From: Candidatus Micrarchaeota archaeon
GTDB taxonomy: Archaea > Micrarchaeota > Micrarchaeia > Micrarchaeales > Micrarchaeaceae
Assembly (NCBI GenBank): GCA_028866575.1
Contig: JAGWHU010000003.1
Coordinates: 86,369 to 150,368, forward strand
Length of the DNA stretch: 64,000 nt
Direction of reading: 5' to 3'
The translations under genes and the position numbers were made by a program. Numbering within the stretch: position 1 is the stretch's first letter; each line of letters opens with the position of its first letter. Under the pieces are notes generated by a model. That model did not search any database and had not been told where the DNA came from. It was given only the letters and a program-made list of their open reading frames with translations. Positions 49,867-59,710 of this stretch are shown in pieces.

Positions 49867-50907
49867 TTATAGGATACCGTGCAATTTGAGCACGAAAGCC
49901 AAAGCGACGAACAGCACCTCCACCCCTATCATCATATATGTAACATCCTTCTCAGTTGCCCTTTTTATGTTCATTGCTATGTGCGTGAGGCTGTATATGC
50001 TCCTGCCGTAGGGAGGCGCAAGCGTGCCGTCCCTCTGCCTTATCCCAAGGTCCGTAACCTTGAATTTCCCCCTTAGGTGCAAGATAAACTCCATTATCCA
50101 TGGTATGAATATTATGAGCCCGAACGCCTCAGCATGCCCCATTATTATGATTGCGACAAGCGCGCCTCCCACGCAGTAGGTGAAGCTGTCCCCGGGGAGT
50201 ATCCTTGCAGGATACCAGTTGAAGAGCAAGAATGCTATCAGGGAGCCCGCAAGCACCGACGACAGGAAAAGCCCTACCGCATTGCCGAAGAAGAACGAAT
50301 AAAGCGCAAGACCGATGCTTGCGACAAGCCCAGCGGATGCCTCGAGCCCGTTGAATCCGCCGAGCAGGTTGTAGGCATTGGCCACGAAAACCACTATCAG
50401 CGGTATGATTATCACCGGGAACCATATCCCGAAATTCACCGTGCCCAGAAATGGTATGTCTATGGCGGTAACGCCGGAATTGACCGCCATGAGCGGCAGA
50501 GCCCCCGCAAGCGTGAGCACCGGCTTCTGCCACTGCTTCAGCCCCTGGTTTATCCCCTGCATGCCGGTTACCTGCACCCTTTTGGTCTTCACGTTTATGT
50601 CGTCTATGAACCCAACGGCCGCTATCAGCAGTATCGACAGCGCGGTTGCGAGTATCGCCGACACGTTTATTACCGGGGAGAATATGAAGGATGCGCCGAA
50701 AGTATATGCGAGTATTCCCACAGTTATGCCGAACGCAACCGCTATGCCTCCGCTCCCGGGAAGCTTCCTTATCCTCTCCTTGTTCCTGTCCTCTGCGACT
50801 ATGCCTGCGCCGTAGAAGTACGGCATTATGAACTTTATCGCGACTATCGTGGCCGCGATTGCGATAAGCGCAGGCAGTATGACAGTAAGGAAGGAATGGT
50901 ATGCCAT
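49867..50907 (-). CDS. GlcNAc-1-phosphate transferase, MraY/WecA/ALG7 family
   Basis: The 346-residue product has about 10 membrane helices. Family motifs are KLPGSGGIAVAFG, FIDDINVKTKRVQ (Mg-binding DD), VANAYNLLGGFNGLEA (NxxN-x-DG-like) and PGDSFTYCVGGAL. It transfers a sugar-1-phosphate to dolichyl phosphate, the first committed step of archaeal N-glycan assembly (AglH/ALG7 type). The many N-x-S/T-rich outer domains in this window are likely clients of this pathway. Confidence 0.9.
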   Translation of the reverse strand: MAYHSFLTVILPALIAIAATIVAIKFIMPYFYGAGIVAEDRNKERIRKLPGSGGIAVAFGITVGILAYTFGASFIFSPVINVSAILATALSILLIAAVGFIDDINVKTKRVQVTGMQGINQGLKQWQKPVLTLAGALPLMAVNSGVTAIDIPFLGTVNFGIWFPVIIIPLIVVFVANAYNLLGGFNGLEASAGLVASIGLALYSFFFGNAVGLFLSSVLAGSLIAFLLFNWYPARILPGDSFTYCVGGALVAIIIMGHAEAFGLIIFIPWIMEFILHLRGKFKVTDLGIRQRDGTLAPPYGRSIYSLTHIAMNIKRATEKDVTYMMIGVEVLFVALAFVLKLHGIL

Positions 50908-50932
50908 GGTAATAACATCTTAAGCAAGTTAA

Positions 50933-51559
50933 TTAATGTTTTGCCTGCTCCGCCTTCTCCAGCCTTTTCTTGACGTGCTTCAGCGCGGCGAAGCTGTCCC
51001 TCTCTATCTCCTCAAGCCTCATGGATATGTACCTTGAGCGTTTCTCGAGATCGGGGATGAGCCTGTAGTCAAGCGCGTTGACCCTCCGCTTGACCTTCTC
51101 CACTTCCAGAACGAGCCTCTTGAGCCCCAGCTCCCTCTGCGCAACGCCTATTATGCTCTCGAGCGCAACGTTGAACGACTCGTTTATGTCATCAACTGCT
51201 ATGCTCGTGGACATGAGGTTGTACTCGGCCTTTCCTTCCCCCGTTATCTTTATTATCTCCGGTATCTGCACGCCCATTATGCCCTTCAGGCTCACGCCTA
51301 TCCTCTCGGCCTCAGGCACGTGCATCGAAGCTGATTCAAGCTCGAAGTCGCCAACATAGGCGCTCGCCATCGTCACCGATTCGTATGCCCTCTGCACCAG
51401 CAGGTTCATGTGGCTCCTGTCCTGCCTCGACTGCTTGAGTAGCCTCAGGAACTCCATGACAAGCACTTCCTGCTTCCTCTTCAGGACGTTGTAGCCCTTC
51501 TTCGCCATGGCCTTTCGCCTCTTGGCTATTATGAGGTTCATCCTCGTCGGGCTTATCAT
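50933..51559 (-). CDS. atpD: A-type ATP synthase subunit D
   Basis: The 208-residue central stalk protein has the family's start ([20 protein letters not shown]) and long helical hairpin, with the late [20 protein letters not shown] block. It rotates inside the A3B3 head. The ATG overlaps the atpB stop (ATGA, 51556-51559). It is the last gene of the operon. Confidence 0.95.
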   Translation of the reverse strand: MISPTRMNLIIAKRRKAMAKKGYNVLKRKQEVLVMEFLRLLKQSRQDRSHMNLLVQRAYESVTMASAYVGDFELESASMHVPEAERIGVSLKGIMGVQIPEIIKITGEGKAEYNLMSTSIAVDDINESFNVALESIIGVAQRELGLKRLVLEVEKVKRRVNALDYRLIPDLEKRSRYISMRLEEIERDSFAALKHVKKRLEKAEQAKH

Positions 51560-52938
51560 TTGCTCGCCTTGTAGTATTTCTTTACGTATTCCTCCTTTAT
51601 CCTTGTTAGCTCTGTGTCCGGAAGCATGGACAACAAGTTCCACCCTATGGAAAGCGTCGTCTCTATGTCCCTGCTCTCGTATGCTCCCTGCCTTATGAAC
51701 CTGTTCTCGAACTCGTTCCCGATGTTTAGGTAAAGCCTGTCGCTCTCACCGAGCGCCTCCACTCCTACTATCGAGCTCAGGGCCTTTGCGTCCTGCGCCC
51801 TTGAATATGCGCCGTAGAGCTGGTCGGCCACGCCCCTGTGGTCCTCTCTTGTCTTGCCCTTGCCTATCCCGCTGTTCATCAGTCTGGAGAGCGATCCGAG
51901 CGGGTTTATCGGCGGGTATATGCCCTTGTTGGCAAGCTCCCTGCTCAGGAACATCTGGCCCTCTGTTATGTAGCCCGTAAGGTCCGGTATCGGATGCGTT
52001 ACGTCGTCGCTAGGCATCGTGACAACGTTGAGCTGGGTTATGCTGCCCTTCTTGCCCTTGAGGATTCCAGCCCTTTCGTATATACCTGCGAAGTCCGTGT
52101 ACATGTAGCCCGGGTATCCCCTTCTTCCGGGAACTTCCTCTCTTGCGCTGGAGAGCTCTCGCAGCGCCTCGGCGTAGTTCGTCATGTCGTTGAGTATAAC
52201 GAGCACGTGCATTCCTCTTTCGTATGCAAGGTACTCTGCAGTTGTCAGCGCCAGCCTCGGCGTTATTATCCTCTCGATGCTGGGATCGTCAGCAAGGTTT
52301 ATGAAAGCTACGGTCCTCTTTATCGCGCCGGTCTTCCTGAATTCCGTCACGAAGTATTCGGCATCGTCGTAGGTTATGCCTATCCCTGCAAATACAACAG
52401 CGAAGTTCTCGCTTGCGCCCTTGACCTTCGCCTGCCTGGTTATCTGCGCGGTGAGCTCGTTGTGCGGCAATCCCGATCCTGAGAATATGGGGAGCTTCTG
52501 GCCCCTGACAAGGGTGTTCAGCCCGTCTATCGTTGATATCCCTGTCTCTATGAAGTCGCTGGGCATCCCCCTTGACGCTGGGTTTATCGGCGCGCCGTTT
52601 ATGTCCCTCCTCTCGCCGCTGGTTATGAGCCCCGCGTTGTCCTTCGGCCTTCCCTGCCCGTCAAAGACCCTTCCTAGCATGTCCTCGCTTGACCTCACCA
52701 TGAACGTTTCCCCGAGGAAACTCACCGATGTCCTGTTTATGTTTATCCCGTTTGTCGGGCCGAACACCTGCACTACGGCGTTCCTGTCGCTTGTCTCCAG
52801 CACCTGCCCGAGCCTCTCCTCCCCTGTTGGTAGCCTTATCCTTACTATCTCGTTGTATGCCGCGCTCTTCACCTTGCCTACCACTACCAATGGGCCTGCA
52901 ACGCTTTCTATGGTGTTGTATTGTATGTCAAGTTTCAT
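51556..52938 (-). CDS. atpB: A-type ATP synthase subunit B
   Basis: The 460-residue non-catalytic head subunit starts [20 protein letters not shown] and contains the modified P-loop region ([19 protein letters not shown]), [14 protein letters not shown], and [20 protein letters not shown]. The C terminus ends KKYYKASK as usual. The reading frame continues open upstream of ATG 52938, but that part is antisense-like and overlaps atpA. The gap to atpA is 4 bases. Confidence 0.96.
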   Translation of the reverse strand: MKLDIQYNTIESVAGPLVVVGKVKSAAYNEIVRIRLPTGEERLGQVLETSDRNAVVQVFGPTNGININRTSVSFLGETFMVRSSEDMLGRVFDGQGRPKDNAGLITSGERRDINGAPINPASRGMPSDFIETGISTIDGLNTLVRGQKLPIFSGSGLPHNELTAQITRQAKVKGASENFAVVFAGIGITYDDAEYFVTEFRKTGAIKRTVAFINLADDPSIERIITPRLALTTAEYLAYERGMHVLVILNDMTNYAEALRELSSAREEVPGRRGYPGYMYTDFAGIYERAGILKGKKGSITQLNVVTMPSDDVTHPIPDLTGYITEGQMFLSRELANKGIYPPINPLGSLSRLMNSGIGKGKTREDHRGVADQLYGAYSRAQDAKALSSIVGVEALGESDRLYLNIGNEFENRFIRQGAYESRDIETTLSIGWNLLSMLPDTELTRIKEEYVKKYYKASK

Positions 52939-52942
52939 GCGA

Positions 52943-54841
52943 TCACTTCTTGCCTCTTCCCTTCCTGCCCGGGATTTCCTCCTTCTTCGCCAATCGATCC
53001 TTTCCCTCATCTTTCCTGCCCTCGTTGGCATGCGCAGCCGCAGCCTCAAGCGCCTTTTCAGCATTGGCAGCATCCTCGGCGCCGGCCTCCATATCCCCTA
53101 TCAGCGAGCTGAACTCCCTGTCCATCTCATCCCTTATCTTCTTTGCTGTTGCCTCCACAAGCTTGTCCTCGACGCCCTTCATCCTCGATATCTCTGACCT
53201 CACGCCCATCTTCGCTATGGACGACACGCTGACGCCCTTGCCTACCGCTTCGTTGGCGCCGCTTGCAAAGCGGAGCATTGTCGCAAGCATCAGGTCCTGC
53301 TTGGCAAGGCTGGAATATGCATCAGTTTCATCGAACGCGCTCTGCCTGAGGTAATCCTCGCGTATCATCCTTCCCACTTCTAGCACCACCCTTTCGGAAT
53401 CCGGAAGCGCATCCTCCCCGACCAGTTGCACTATGTCCTTTAGCTCAGCCTCCCTTTGCAGGAGCCTCATCGTTTCCTTCCTGTTCTTCACGAACTGTTC
53501 TCCTACGTTTTCAGAGTACCAGTATTCCAGCGCATCGGAGTAAAGAGAATAGCTGCTGAGCCAGTTTATGGACGGGAAGTGCCTTGAGCTTGCAAGCGAC
53601 GCATCAAGCGACCAGAACGTCTTCACGACACGCAGCGTTCCCTGCGATACGGGCTCCGATATGTCCCCTCCGGGAGGGGAGACTGCGCCTATTATGGTGA
53701 TCGAGCCCGTTGTGCCGTTAAGGTTCTCGACCTTTCCGCTTCGCTCGTAATATTCGGCAAGCCTCTTCGGGAGGTAAGCCGGATATCCTTCCTCTCCTGG
53801 CATCTCCTCAAGCCTTGCGGATATCTCTCGCATCGCCTCCGCCCACCTTGAAGTTGAGTCAGCCATGATCGCAACGCTGTATCCCATGTCCCTGAAGTAT
53901 TCCGCGATTGTTATTCCTGTGTATATGCTCGCCTCCCTTGCGGCCACGGGCATGTTGCTGGTGTTGGCTATGAGTATTGTCCTCTCTATGAGCGGCCTTC
54001 CGGTTCTCGGGTCATTGAGCTCCGGGAATTCCGTAAGGACCTCTGTCATCTCGTTTCCGCGCTCCCCGCATCCTATATATACAACTATATCTGCATCGGA
54101 ATATTTCGCGAGGTTTTGCTGGGTTACCGTCTTTCCCGCGCCGAACGGGCCGGGTATCGCAGCGGTGCCCCCCTTGGCAACCGGGAACAGCGTGTCTATG
54201 ACCCTCTGGCCGGTCACGAGCGGCTCGTTCGCCCTGTACTTCCTCCTTATCGGCGAGGGCTTTCTAACGGATCTTTCCTGCACCATGCTTATCTTCACGA
54301 CCTTGCCGTTCTCCACGACTTCGGCAACGGTGTCCTCTATCGTATGCGTGCCGGAGGATATCCTCTTTATCTTTCCGCTGACGCCGTGCGGCACCATTAT
54401 GTAGTGCTTGGTGAGCTCGGTTTCCTGGACGTATCCTATTATGTCGCCGCCCTTTACGCTGCTTCCGGCCTTTACCTCCTTGCCTGCCACGAATTTCCAC
54501 TTCCTGTTCTTCTCTACCGGATCTACTATGATGCCCTTTGCTATGAAGGCGCCGCTCCTCTTTTCGAGCAGCTCCAGCGGCCTTTGTATGCCGTCGTATA
54601 TCTTGCCCAGGAGCCCTGGTCCCAGCATCACGGAAAGCGGCTTTTGCGTTGATTCTACCGGCTCCGCGGGCCTCAGCCCAGTAGTGTCCTCGTATACCTG
54701 TATCACCGCCCTTTCGCCCCTGAGCTGTATTATCTCGCCTATGAGCGACGAGTTTCCAACCTTTACAACATCATACATGTTGCTTCCCATCATGTCCTTC
54801 GCAATCACTAAAGGCCCTGATACCTTTTCTATTATTCCTAT
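52943..54841 (-). CDS. atpA: A-type ATP synthase catalytic subunit A, ATA start
   Basis: The 632-residue product has the catalytic P-loop [36 protein letters not shown] and [20 protein letters not shown]. The usual N terminus [16 protein letters not shown] is fully encoded, but before it there is no ATG, GTG or TTG back to the upstream stop (TAA, 54851-54853). ATA at 54839-54841 is 3 nt after GGTGAT (54845-54850), the exact place expected; the first GTG (54808) would remove strand 1. About 45 residues of Ala/Lys/Glu-rich tail extend the C terminus beyond the family norm. It hydrolyses or makes ATP in the cytoplasmic head. Confidence 0.95.
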   Translation of the reverse strand: MGIIEKVSGPLVIAKDMMGSNMYDVVKVGNSSLIGEIIQLRGERAVIQVYEDTTGLRPAEPVESTQKPLSVMLGPGLLGKIYDGIQRPLELLEKRSGAFIAKGIIVDPVEKNRKWKFVAGKEVKAGSSVKGGDIIGYVQETELTKHYIMVPHGVSGKIKRISSGTHTIEDTVAEVVENGKVVKISMVQERSVRKPSPIRRKYRANEPLVTGQRVIDTLFPVAKGGTAAIPGPFGAGKTVTQQNLAKYSDADIVVYIGCGERGNEMTEVLTEFPELNDPRTGRPLIERTILIANTSNMPVAAREASIYTGITIAEYFRDMGYSVAIMADSTSRWAEAMREISARLEEMPGEEGYPAYLPKRLAEYYERSGKVENLNGTTGSITIIGAVSPPGGDISEPVSQGTLRVVKTFWSLDASLASSRHFPSINWLSSYSLYSDALEYWYSENVGEQFVKNRKETMRLLQREAELKDIVQLVGEDALPDSERVVLEVGRMIREDYLRQSAFDETDAYSSLAKQDLMLATMLRFASGANEAVGKGVSVSSIAKMGVRSEISRMKGVEDKLVEATAKKIRDEMDREFSSLIGDMEAGAEDAANAEKALEAAAAHANEGRKDEGKDRLAKKEEIPGRKGRGKK

Positions 54842-54850
54842 GAAATCACC

Positions 54851-55189
54851 TTAAGCGGTCTTGTTTATGTCTATGCCAATTGCCCTCATTATCAACTTTC
54901 TCAGCGTGTCCGGCTGCCCCTCCTCCCTGTATGACGGCACCTCTATCACCATCGGCAGCGCGCTTTCCGATACCGCGTTGGAGAGCTTCCTGTCCCTTAT
55001 ATCGCCGAGCACGCCAGACGTGGTTATTATTATGCCGATGTCGTCGCGCTGCATGAGCTCCCGCAAAACCCTCTCGGATTCAACCGCGTTCTTCACCGAA
55101 TACGTTTCCGCCACTCCGGACAGCTTGAATCCCAGCGCGAGCTGGGTGTTTCCAACGACGACTATCTTGTAGGTCTTCAGAGGCTCCAT
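54851..55189 (-). CDS. atpF: A-type ATP synthase subunit F
   Basis: The 112-residue product has the CheY-like fold: YKIVVVGNTQLALGFKLSGV, DDIGIIITTSGVLGDIRD and LPMVIEVPSYREEG. It is part of the rotor stalk and couples D to the head. Its start overlaps the atpC end by 13 bases, and its stop directly precedes the atpA ribosome site. Confidence 0.94.
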   Translation of the reverse strand: MEPLKTYKIVVVGNTQLALGFKLSGVAETYSVKNAVESERVLRELMQRDDIGIIITTSGVLGDIRDRKLSNAVSESALPMVIEVPSYREEGQPDTLRKLIMRAIGIDINKTA

Positions 55190-56262
55190 ATCACCAGCCT
55201 CGAAACTTCCTCCTTCGAAAGCCCGTATTCCCTTGCCTTTACAAGCGCCCTTATCGTGAATACCTCTATCTCCTTGAGGTATATGTAATCTACTAGCGTG
55301 CCAAAAGAGAGCACGCTGGATCTTAGCAGCGCGATGCTCCTGTTGAATATCTGGTTCCTCATGCTCACCTCGAAGGGCAGCATCTGGTCGTTTTCCCTGT
55401 ATAATTCGATCGCCGCATTGAGGTCGAATGCCTTTGACTTCGCTGCGAATTCCGCTACGTTCCCCGAGCTGCTGTACATGCCTGACAGCGCGCCTATGCC
55501 CACGTCGCCGTTCCTTATCAGCGTATCTGATATGTCCTCGAACTTGAGGCCCTTCCTCTTCGCGCGCAGCAGCGTTATCATGTTGCGCATGTCTATGTCC
55601 ATCCTCAGTATTATCGCGGACTTGTCACCGCTTCTTCCCAGGCTGACCGCAAGCTCCCCCAGCTCCCTGTAGTGCTCCTGGTCTATCGCGGCGAGCGCAT
55701 CCATTATGCTCCCTGTCTTTATGTACCTGGACAGCACCTTGCCCAGAAGCTCCTTGTGGTGCCTGTTCCTCATCAGCATGCTGAGCGCCTGCTCTATGCT
55801 CTCCGATTTCATCACCTCCTGCAGCATCACGGTGCCGAAGCCGTCGGCGCTTATTATGTATTTTGATATGGAGTCGTACGTTTGCCCTCTCTCGAGCGCC
55901 TCAAGCACCAGCTTGACGTTTCCCAGGGCCCACCTTGCGGTTATCTTCCTTATCGTGCGCTGCTCGTCCTTCGGCGTTATCTCAGCCAGCTTGTTGAGCT
56001 TCTCGGCCATGCTCTCGCTTATCGCGAAGTCGAGGAGCGTGGGGCTTATCTCAAGGCCGCCGAACTTTATTATCGATGCGTTGTAATCCGTCTGGAAGAG
56101 TATGGAGAGTATCGCGTCTATGCTCTTCGCCTCTGCTATGCTTTTCATCGTGGAGCTGCCTATAAGCTTGGACTCCATTCCCTTTACCCTTGCGTTGGAA
56201 TAGCCGTACTTCCTGGCCCTTTTCAATATGCCAAGCCTTTTGACTCTAGTTTGCTCTTTCAT
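55177..56262 (-). CDS. atpC: A-type ATP synthase subunit C
   Basis: The 361-residue product is the helical, funnel-shaped subunit that joins the membrane rotor to stalk proteins D and F. It shows the three repeated helical bundles, YGYSNARVKGMESKLIG near the start and YIYLKEIEVFTIRALVKARE near the end. Neighbours overlap at both ends (atpE by 4 bases, atpF by 13), indicating tight coupling. Confidence 0.93.
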   Translation of the reverse strand: MKEQTRVKRLGILKRARKYGYSNARVKGMESKLIGSSTMKSIAEAKSIDAILSILFQTDYNASIIKFGGLEISPTLLDFAISESMAEKLNKLAEITPKDEQRTIRKITARWALGNVKLVLEALERGQTYDSISKYIISADGFGTVMLQEVMKSESIEQALSMLMRNRHHKELLGKVLSRYIKTGSIMDALAAIDQEHYRELGELAVSLGRSGDKSAIILRMDIDMRNMITLLRAKRKGLKFEDISDTLIRNGDVGIGALSGMYSSSGNVAEFAAKSKAFDLNAAIELYRENDQMLPFEVSMRNQIFNRSIALLRSSVLSFGTLVDYIYLKEIEVFTIRALVKAREYGLSKEEVSRLVIWSL

Positions 56263-56813
56263 CCGAACATTCCCTTTGACAATACCCTTCTTATGGTTTC
56301 TGCATTGGAGCCGATGGTACCACTTATTGTCGCATCGACCCTTATCCTCTTGTCCTTAGACTCTATTATTATCCCGTCTATGCTTTCGTGGTCCACATCC
56401 ATTCCGTAGGGCTTCACTATCTCCTCGTTGCGCCTGTCAACCTTTGCTGTGCAGAGCTCCGGCGGCACCACATCGGAGAACCTCTTGAGTGCGGATTTTA
56501 TGAGATTGCCCTCGCTCTTGCGCATCCTAGCTTCCAGTACCGGAAGGAAGCGCTTCAGCTCGCGGCTTATGCGCTCCTCCCTTGCGCCTGTGAGTATGCT
56601 GCCTATCTCTATGTCAAGCGATATGGATGTGTCCTTCCTACGCTGCTCTGATTCGCCGCGCGCGTTGTCCATTATGCCGTCGCTGAGGGATTTGGCATCC
56701 GATTCCGCTTTTTCGATTATGTGCGCGCACTCGGCGTCGCCCTCATCGGCTATCCTGCCAGCCTCAGATTTCGCCTGCTCCTCTATCTCCTTTTGCAGCT
56801 TGTCCAGGGCCAT
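56259..56813 (-). CDS. atpE: A-type ATP synthase subunit E
   Basis: The 184-residue peripheral stalk protein has a long N-terminal coiled coil (ALDKLQKEIEEQAKSEAGRI) and a small alpha/beta C-terminal domain ending RRVLSKGMFG. It pairs with subunit H to hold the head. I use ATG 56813 with GGTG upstream; the open frame extends a few codons earlier. Confidence 0.92.
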   Translation of the reverse strand: MALDKLQKEIEEQAKSEAGRIADEGDAECAHIIEKAESDAKSLSDGIMDNARGESEQRRKDTSISLDIEIGSILTGAREERISRELKRFLPVLEARMRKSEGNLIKSALKRFSDVVPPELCTAKVDRRNEEIVKPYGMDVDHESIDGIIIESKDKRIRVDATISGTIGSNAETIRRVLSKGMFG

Positions 56814-56823
56814 TGCCACACCG

Positions 56824-57066
56824 TCAGACAAGTCCTGCCCCAAGCAATATCAGTATTGCGACCACGAACCCGAAGATTACGAGCGTTTCTGGGAGCACGA
56901 GAAACAGAAGGACTCTTCCCATCTCCTCCGGCTTCTCAGCCAGCAGGCCCATGCCTGCGCTTCCTATTGCCGACTGCGCCATAGCCGTTGCTATTCCAGT
57001 TCCGACTATAGCTGTAGCCGCTCCCAGCGCCGCTATTGCAACCGATAAGGTCATTGTTGCTGCCAT
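56824..57066 (-). CDS. atpK: A-type ATP synthase proteolipid subunit K (c ring)
   Basis: The 80-residue two-helix hairpin has the glycine/alanine-rich first helix (AAIAALGAATAIVGTGIATA pattern) and the ion-carrying Glu60 in LPETLVIFGF. The absence of a Na+-binding Gln/Tyr set around Glu60 cannot be judged from one hairpin. Each c subunit carries ions across the membrane. The start is ATG 57066. Confidence 0.94.
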   Translation of the reverse strand: MAATMTLSVAIAALGAATAIVGTGIATAMAQSAIGSAGMGLLAEKPEEMGRVLLFLVLPETLVIFGFVVAILILLGAGLV

Positions 57067-57079
57067 TCATTTTCACCAA

Positions 57080-58948
57080 TTATTCTTTAGTATAAACCCT
57101 CCTTGAAGAGAAGGGGCTGAACTTGATGCCTCCGCCGTTGTAGAACTTCGTGAAGAACTCTACGAAGTTCAGCCTGGCGCCCTGCACAGCGCCCTCGAAC
57201 ATCGACACTATCATGTTCATGAAATGCAGTATCATGAATATTATGAAGTAAAGTATGAATACTGGTATGCCCATCGCAATGTTGGGCGTGAACGCCTTGT
57301 CTATCAGGAAGGCAAGCACAACGCTTGCAAGGCCGAAGCCCATGAGCCTGGCGTAACTCAGCGGATGCGATATCAGGTTCGTAACTTCCGCAGCTTCTGT
57401 GCCGCTCAAGACCATCGTTGCAATGAGCGAAGCTATCGCTATACCAGCAGCTACCAGCGTTATCTCCGAGCCGAACGCATTGAAAAGCCCTCCAGCGATC
57501 GCGACAGTGCCGGATATTATGAGGAAGAAAGACGCAAGCCTGCCGAATGCCACCTTCCTGTGGTGCTTGTACTTGTTCACGAACCCGAAGAGCAGGCCGA
57601 TGGCCACCTGCACTATGCCGAATATCACTGCCACCACTATCAAAACAGTTATGTCCTTGAACCAGTCGAACCCGTTGAAGGCTATGAAGTACTGGTTGAG
57701 CTGGAGCCCGAAATACTGGTTGGAGAGGAAGCCGAAGACTATCGCAGACAAGGAGCTCAATTGCCATATCTTAGCCGTATTGTACACAAGGCCATCGGGA
57801 TCCGTTATCCTCGTTATGTAATTGGCGAACAGGAATGATAGTATGCCGTACCCCACGTCGGATATCATGAACCCGTAGAATATCGGAAAGGATATTATGA
57901 AGGGTATCGCAGGATCAAGCTCGTCGCTCCTCGGAACCGATATGAAGTTTATCATGTAGTCGAAGGGCTGCAGTATCTTCGGCCTGTTCATCAGCGTCGG
58001 AGCGAGCTCATCGTCCTCGAACTCGTCCATGTGGTACCTGCCGCCTGTCGCCTTGGACAGGATCCCTGTCAAGTCACCTATCTTTGCCTTGGGCACCCAT
58101 CCCTCTATGACTATGGACCTTTCCGTTTTCTTGAATATCCTCCTCACATCCGCCTTAGATGCCTCTATCTTCAGCATCTCCATGAGGGCTGCGAGCCTAG
58201 CGTAATCGCTTGTGTATATGCCCTCCAGCTCCCTGTCTATCTCGAGCATCCTTTTCTCGTCGGCAGATTTTTCCTTTGCTATTGCAGAGAGCGCATCCTT
58301 CGGCATCCCCTTTATGTGCGGCAATGAAATATCTAGCGGCTTGAGCTTGTACCTCCTTGCCATGTCGTCCATGTCAATGCTGTTTTCATACGCAATCAGC
58401 ATGCTCTGCTGTCCCTTTACGGATGATTCTATTACCTCTGCCGACATCTTGCTATTTGATATGTCATCCTTCAGCCTTTCGAGCTCCTTCCTGCTCTCGT
58501 AGGAATATACCCTGAACCCGAGAGAGCTGCTCCTGAGGCTCCCGAGGTCTATATCTATTCCTGAAATCTGCCTGGCAACGCCCTCCGACATCTCAAGCTG
58601 CTTAACCGACTGGGACTTTTTTTTCCTTTCCTCGCTTAGGTCGTATATCCTGCCTATAACCTTCATTCCCGATATCCTTGAGACCAGCTCATCAGCCGAC
58701 AGGTGCCTCTCCTGCCTGAAGCCTGCCTTCTTGGCTTTCCTCGGCCTCTTCAGTATGGCCATAGCGCCTGCAAGGCGTATCTCCATGTCGGACAGCTCGG
58801 CAAGGTGCTCTGATATGTCGTCGGAGAGCTCCAGCTTGCTCTTCCTGAGGTCGATAATGCCTGCCCTGTGCAGCGCCGATATTACCTCCTTCCTGTCGGC
58901 CTCAAGGCATATCAGCCTTACCTTCTGCATAGGCTCGCTCCTGAACAT
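57080..58948 (-). CDS. atpI: A-type ATP synthase membrane subunit I (a)
   Basis: The 622-residue product has a large soluble N-terminal half with coiled coils (to about residue 330) and eight C-terminal membrane helices (FIISFPIFYGFMISDVGYGI onward). Helix 7-8 residues HPLSYARLMGFGLASVVLAF hold the essential Arg opposite the c-ring glutamate. It forms the ion half-channels. It begins directly after atpH. Confidence 0.94.
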   Translation of the reverse strand: MFRSEPMQKVRLICLEADRKEVISALHRAGIIDLRKSKLELSDDISEHLAELSDMEIRLAGAMAILKRPRKAKKAGFRQERHLSADELVSRISGMKVIGRIYDLSEERKKKSQSVKQLEMSEGVARQISGIDIDLGSLRSSSLGFRVYSYESRKELERLKDDISNSKMSAEVIESSVKGQQSMLIAYENSIDMDDMARRYKLKPLDISLPHIKGMPKDALSAIAKEKSADEKRMLEIDRELEGIYTSDYARLAALMEMLKIEASKADVRRIFKKTERSIVIEGWVPKAKIGDLTGILSKATGGRYHMDEFEDDELAPTLMNRPKILQPFDYMINFISVPRSDELDPAIPFIISFPIFYGFMISDVGYGILSFLFANYITRITDPDGLVYNTAKIWQLSSLSAIVFGFLSNQYFGLQLNQYFIAFNGFDWFKDITVLIVVAVIFGIVQVAIGLLFGFVNKYKHHRKVAFGRLASFFLIISGTVAIAGGLFNAFGSEITLVAAGIAIASLIATMVLSGTEAAEVTNLISHPLSYARLMGFGLASVVLAFLIDKAFTPNIAMGIPVFILYFIIFMILHFMNMIVSMFEGAVQGARLNFVEFFTKFYNGGGIKFSPFSSRRVYTKE

Positions 58949-59281
58949 TCATGCACCCATTATCTCGCTTATTACCTTGTCGGCAAGCGCTTCCAGCTTG
59001 TCCTTGCCTATTTTCCTGCTGCTTATCTTCCTAGCCTCGCCCTTAGCTGCTTCCAGCTTCCTCTTCCTTGCAAGCTCGAGCTCCCTCTCCGTCTTCTTGA
59101 GCAGCTCCTCTGCCATCGAATTCGCGCGAATTTCGGCGTCCTCCACCATCTTCCTTGCCCTTTCCCCAGCCTCGCGCAGCTTCCTCTCCCTGTGCCTTTT
59201 AGCATCGTCCAAAATGAGCCTTGCCTTCTCCTCAGCTTCCTTTACCCTTTCGATGGATTTTATTTGCTTATGCTGGTCCAT
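58949..59281 (-). CDS. atpH: A-type ATP synthase subunit H (peripheral stalk)
   Basis: The ~110-residue product is almost entirely coiled coil (IERVKEAEEKARLILDDAKR, GERARKMVEDAEIRANSMAE), as for subunit H, which pairs with E. The start is ATG 59281; an in-frame ATG at 59293 is possible. A TATA element (gtttatattgc on this strand, about 59311-59321) lies close upstream and probably drives the whole nine-gene operon with a short leader. Confidence 0.9.
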   Translation of the reverse strand: MDQHKQIKSIERVKEAEEKARLILDDAKRHRERKLREAGERARKMVEDAEIRANSMAEELLKKTERELELARKRKLEAAKGEARKISSRKIGKDKLEALADKVISEIMGA

Positions 59282-59311
59282 TATTATCTCCATATATGTG
59301 CAAAGAAGCAA

Positions 59312-59322
59312 TATAAACTATT
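59312..59322 (-). promoter_or_regulatory. TATA element of the ATP synthase operon
   Basis: On the minus strand AGTTTATATTG lies about 25-35 bases ahead of the first atpH start codons. It is the only TATA-like element before the nine tightly packed genes. Confidence 0.5.
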
Positions 59323-59427
59323 GCCTTGCGATTCCGAATTCGCATATCCTTAAAAATAAACAATCCGATTAGAGTTGCGTAAGAAATGTATATATATCTT
59401 ACAAAATAAAGCTGTCAGTGTGATAAA

Positions 59428-59664
59428 ATGGTAAGCATATCGCTGTTTAGGGCTCCAAAGCTCACACCGGAGCAGAAAAGGAAAGAGGAGGAGCGCCTTA
59501 CTATAGAAATAATGCTCCTGAACCAAAAGCTGCAGCTCGGCCGGCAGGTAGGGGACATAAAGGTGCTGCTTCCGCGGAAGGAGCGCAAGGCAATAACAAA
59601 GGAGATACTGAGGAGATTCGAGAGCATAGAAAAGCTCAAGGGCGCGCAGAATCCCGGGCAATGA
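59428..59664 (+). CDS. Small charged helical protein, unknown
   Basis: The 78-residue product is a predicted helical hairpin or coiled coil (KLTPEQKRKEEERLTIEIML, LLPRKERKAITKEILRRFES) with no cysteine or membrane segment. I recognise no family. A TATA-like run (gtatatatatcttac, about 59387-59401) lies upstream, divergent from the ATP synthase operon. It precedes trpS by 46 bases. Confidence 0.55.
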   Translation: MVSISLFRAPKLTPEQKRKEEERLTIEIMLLNQKLQLGRQVGDIKVLLPRKERKAITKEILRRFESIEKLKGAQNPGQ

Positions 59665-59710
59665 ACTAAAAAGGCATAAAAGCTTTGTTTAGCATTAGTA
59701 TTCTGATTCA

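Noticed and set aside
52939..53073. In-frame extension of atpB with an Arg-rich leader
   Set aside because: It lies antisense to nothing but overlaps the 3' end of atpA in another frame, has no family similarity, and the conserved N terminus starts at ATG 52938.
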